DNA from: JALYNX01 sp963746905
GTDB taxonomy: Bacteria > Actinomycetota > Acidimicrobiia > Spongiisociales > ZC4RG35
DNA: 64,000 bases
NCBI GenBank assembly: GCA_963746905.1
Contig: CAVVCY010000003.1
Span: 186,001-250,000 of the forward strand
Reading direction: 5' to 3'
The notes below the pieces were generated by a model, which saw only the letters and a list, made by a program, of their open reading frames with translations, did no database searches and was not told the DNA's origin. Made by a program: the position numbers and the translations under genes. Position 1 is the first letter of the stretch. Every line of letters starts with the position of its first letter. This document shows positions 62,390-64,000 of this stretch, in pieces.

Positions 62390-64000
62390 TCATTCAACCG
62401 TGACTGTCTTGGCCAGGTTCCTCGGCTTGTCAACGTCCATCCCGCGCGCCGTCGCCAGGTGATAAGCCAGGAGTTGGAGTGGGATGACGGCAGTGACGGT
62501 GCACAGGAGATCGGGCCCCGCGGGCACCCGTATCACGTGGTCGGCCACGAGGCCGACCTCGTCACCGTCCTCGGCCACGAGCACGATCGTCGCCCCGCGG
62601 GCCTTCATCTCCTCCATGTTGGAGAGGGTCTTGGTCCTGACGTGGCTGTCGGTGGCCACGCCTACCACGACGACACCCGGCTCGATCAGAGCGATCGGCC
62701 CGTGTTTCATCTCGCCGGCCGCATATCCCTCAGCGCGCACGTAGGCGATCTCCTTCAACTTCAAGGCACCCTCCATGGCCACCGGGAAGTCACCGGATCG
62801 CCCGAGGAAGAAGAAGTCCCTGGTCTCCTTCCACAGCGCGGCGAGATCCGCGATGTCCCCATCGCGGGCCAGCACCTTCTCAACTTGCTCGGGCAGCCGC
62901 AGCATCTCCTTCACTTGGATCTCGATTGCTCCCGGATCCAGAGTCCCCCTCACTTGCGCCAAATAGAGGCCCAGGAGTTGCATGGCAACCAGCTGGGTGG
63001 TGAAGGTCTTGGTCGCTGCCACTCCGATCTCGGGCCCCGCCCGGGTATAGAGAACGGCGTCGGCCTCCCGAGCGAGTGCTGACTCGAGAACGTTGGACAC
63101 ACCGATCACGGTCGAACCCTGAGCACGGGCGTAGCGAATGGCGGCGAGTGTGTCGATCGTCTCGCCGGACTGGCTTATCCCGATGACGAGCGAGTTGCTG
63201 CCCAGCACAGGGTCTCGGTACCGAAATTCCGAGGCGATGTCGATCTCGACGGGGAGTCGGGTCCAACGCTCTATGGCGTACTTCGCCATCATGGCCGCGT
63301 GGTACGAGGTCCCACAGGCGACCACGAAGACCTTGTCGATCTCACGAAGTATCCGGTTGTCGATCGTCAGCTCGTCGAGCACGATCCGCCCCGGCGCGAC
63401 CACCCGCCCGGCGAGGGTGTCGATGATCGCGTGAGGCTGTTCGAAGATCTCCTTGAGCATGAACGTCTCGAACCCGCCCTTTTCGGCGGCCTCGAGATCC
63501 CATTCGACGGTCCTTTGATCCAACTCCAGTTGATTGCCCTCGAGGTCGGACAAGAAGATCGCGTCGGGCCGGATCTCGACGATCCGATCGTCGTCTATCA
63601 CGACCATCTCCCGCGTGTGCTCCAGGAATGCAGGGATGTCAGACGCAAGAAAGTTCTCGCCAACTCCGCGCCCTACAACAAGCGGTGATCCCCTCCTAGC
63701 CCCGACCAGGACACCTGGCTCGGAGCGGCGCATCACCACCAGCGCGAGGGCGCCGTCGGCCTCCTTCATCACTTGGCGAACCGCATCGGCTAACGACATG
63801 GCCGACATGTCTTCGATCATGTGGGCAACGACTTCGGTGTCGGTGTCACTTTCGAAAACGTGGCCGGACTCGACCAGTTTCGCCTTCAGGTCCATCCAGT
63901 TCTCGATGATCCCGTTGTGAACCACCACTACCTCACGTCGGCAATCGAGATGAGGGTGGGCATTGCCTGTGTTCGGAGCGCCGTGGGTGGCCCACCTCGT
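62390..64000 (-). CDS. glmS: Glutamine-fructose-6-phosphate aminotransferase, 5' end outside window
   Basis: The frame runs to the window edge, so the N-terminal cysteine is not seen. Present are THGAPNTGNAHPH and VVHNGIIENW of the glutaminase domain, and the two SIS domains with FMLKEIFEQPHAI, VACGTSYHAAMMAKYAIE, ISQSGETIDTLAAIRYAR and a C-terminus ending PRNLAKTVTVE. It makes glucosamine 6-phosphate, the precursor for UDP-GlcNAc, which both glycan loci and peptidoglycan need. About 537 residues are visible. Confidence 0.97.
   Translation of the reverse strand, partial: TRWATHGAPNTGNAHPHLDCRREVVVVHNGIIENWMDLKAKLVESGHVFESDTDTEVVAHMIEDMSAMSLADAVRQVMKEADGALALVVMRRSEPGVLVGARRGSPLVVGRGVGENFLASDIPAFLEHTREMVVIDDDRIVEIRPDAIFLSDLEGNQLELDQRTVEWDLEAAEKGGFETFMLKEIFEQPHAIIDTLAGRVVAPGRIVLDELTIDNRILREIDKVFVVACGTSYHAAMMAKYAIERWTRLPVEIDIASEFRYRDPVLGSNSLVIGISQSGETIDTLAAIRYARAQGSTVIGVSNVLESALAREADAVLYTRAGPEIGVAATKTFTTQLVAMQLLGLYLAQVRGTLDPGAIEIQVKEMLRLPEQVEKVLARDGDIADLAALWKETRDFFFLGRSGDFPVAMEGALKLKEIAYVRAEGYAAGEMKHGPIALIEPGVVVVGVATDSHVRTKTLSNMEEMKARGATIVLVAEDGDEVGLVADHVIRVPAGPDLLCTVTAVIPLQLLAYHLATARGMDVDKPRNLAKTVTVE

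Overview
The window looks like a high-GC actinobacterial chromosome segment, possibly class Acidimicrobiia; the class is inference, the phylum better supported. Evidence: many GTG/TTG starts, translationally coupled genes with 4-base NTGA overlaps, HrcA/CIRCE control of groESL, an F420-type luciferase-like oxidoreductase, and the actinobacterial order glmS - acpS - nnr - alr - tsaE - tsaB - rimI - tsaD - groES - groEL on the minus strand. No tRNA, rRNA, CRISPR array or transposase was recognised.

Layout. (1) 1-27.9 kb is a surface-polysaccharide locus: a chain-length regulator/BY-kinase (4.9 kb), a flippase, an O-antigen ligase/polymerase-like protein, several GT4 glycosyltransferases, a WecG-type and a GT-C-type glycosyltransferase, a phosphoglycosyl transferase, a GDP-mannose 3,5-epimerase-like enzyme, and four consecutive genes matching the UDP-ManNAc(3NAc)A pathway (wlbB-C-A-D order, 20.7-24.5 kb). 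A phosphotransferase, a P-loop kinase and a nucleotidyltransferase-like protein (10.5-14.7 kb) form an unusual side group. Two gene relics lie here (590-655 and about 14850-15145). (2) 28-34.6 kb carries HtpX, a large secreted S8 protease, a lipoprotein, a MidA-type methyltransferase and an F420-type oxidoreductase. (3) 34.6-35.65 kb is one AbiEi/DUF559-type gene enclosed by 36-bp imperfect inverted repeats. (4) 35.7-44.5 kb is the housekeeping operon with groEL, groES, tsaD, rimI, tsaB, tsaE, a uracil-DNA glycosylase, a P1 peptidase, alr and nnr. (5) 44.5-61.3 kb is a second glycan locus lying between nnr and acpS. It encodes a 4,6-dehydratase, aminotransferase, formyltransferase and PglC-like transferase set, a second Wzz/BY-kinase-like protein with an unexpected PglX/BREX-like C-terminal region, several glycosyltransferases, a deacetylase and membrane proteins. 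(6) 61.3-64 kb is acpS, a YceI protein and glmS, which is cut by the window edge.

Functionally, the two glycan loci each carry a complete-looking Wzx/Wzy-style or lipid-linked assembly set. The housekeeping block supplies t6A modification, cell-wall precursors (Alr, GlmS), metabolite repair and chaperonin.

Quality warning. About nineteen single-base frame changes are visible in genes that are otherwise well conserved, including tsaD and rimI, and they cluster at 13-16, 38-39 and 50.6-55.6 kb. Compensating pairs in housekeeping genes suggest residual consensus errors rather than mass gene decay. The affected genes are annotated across the shifts.
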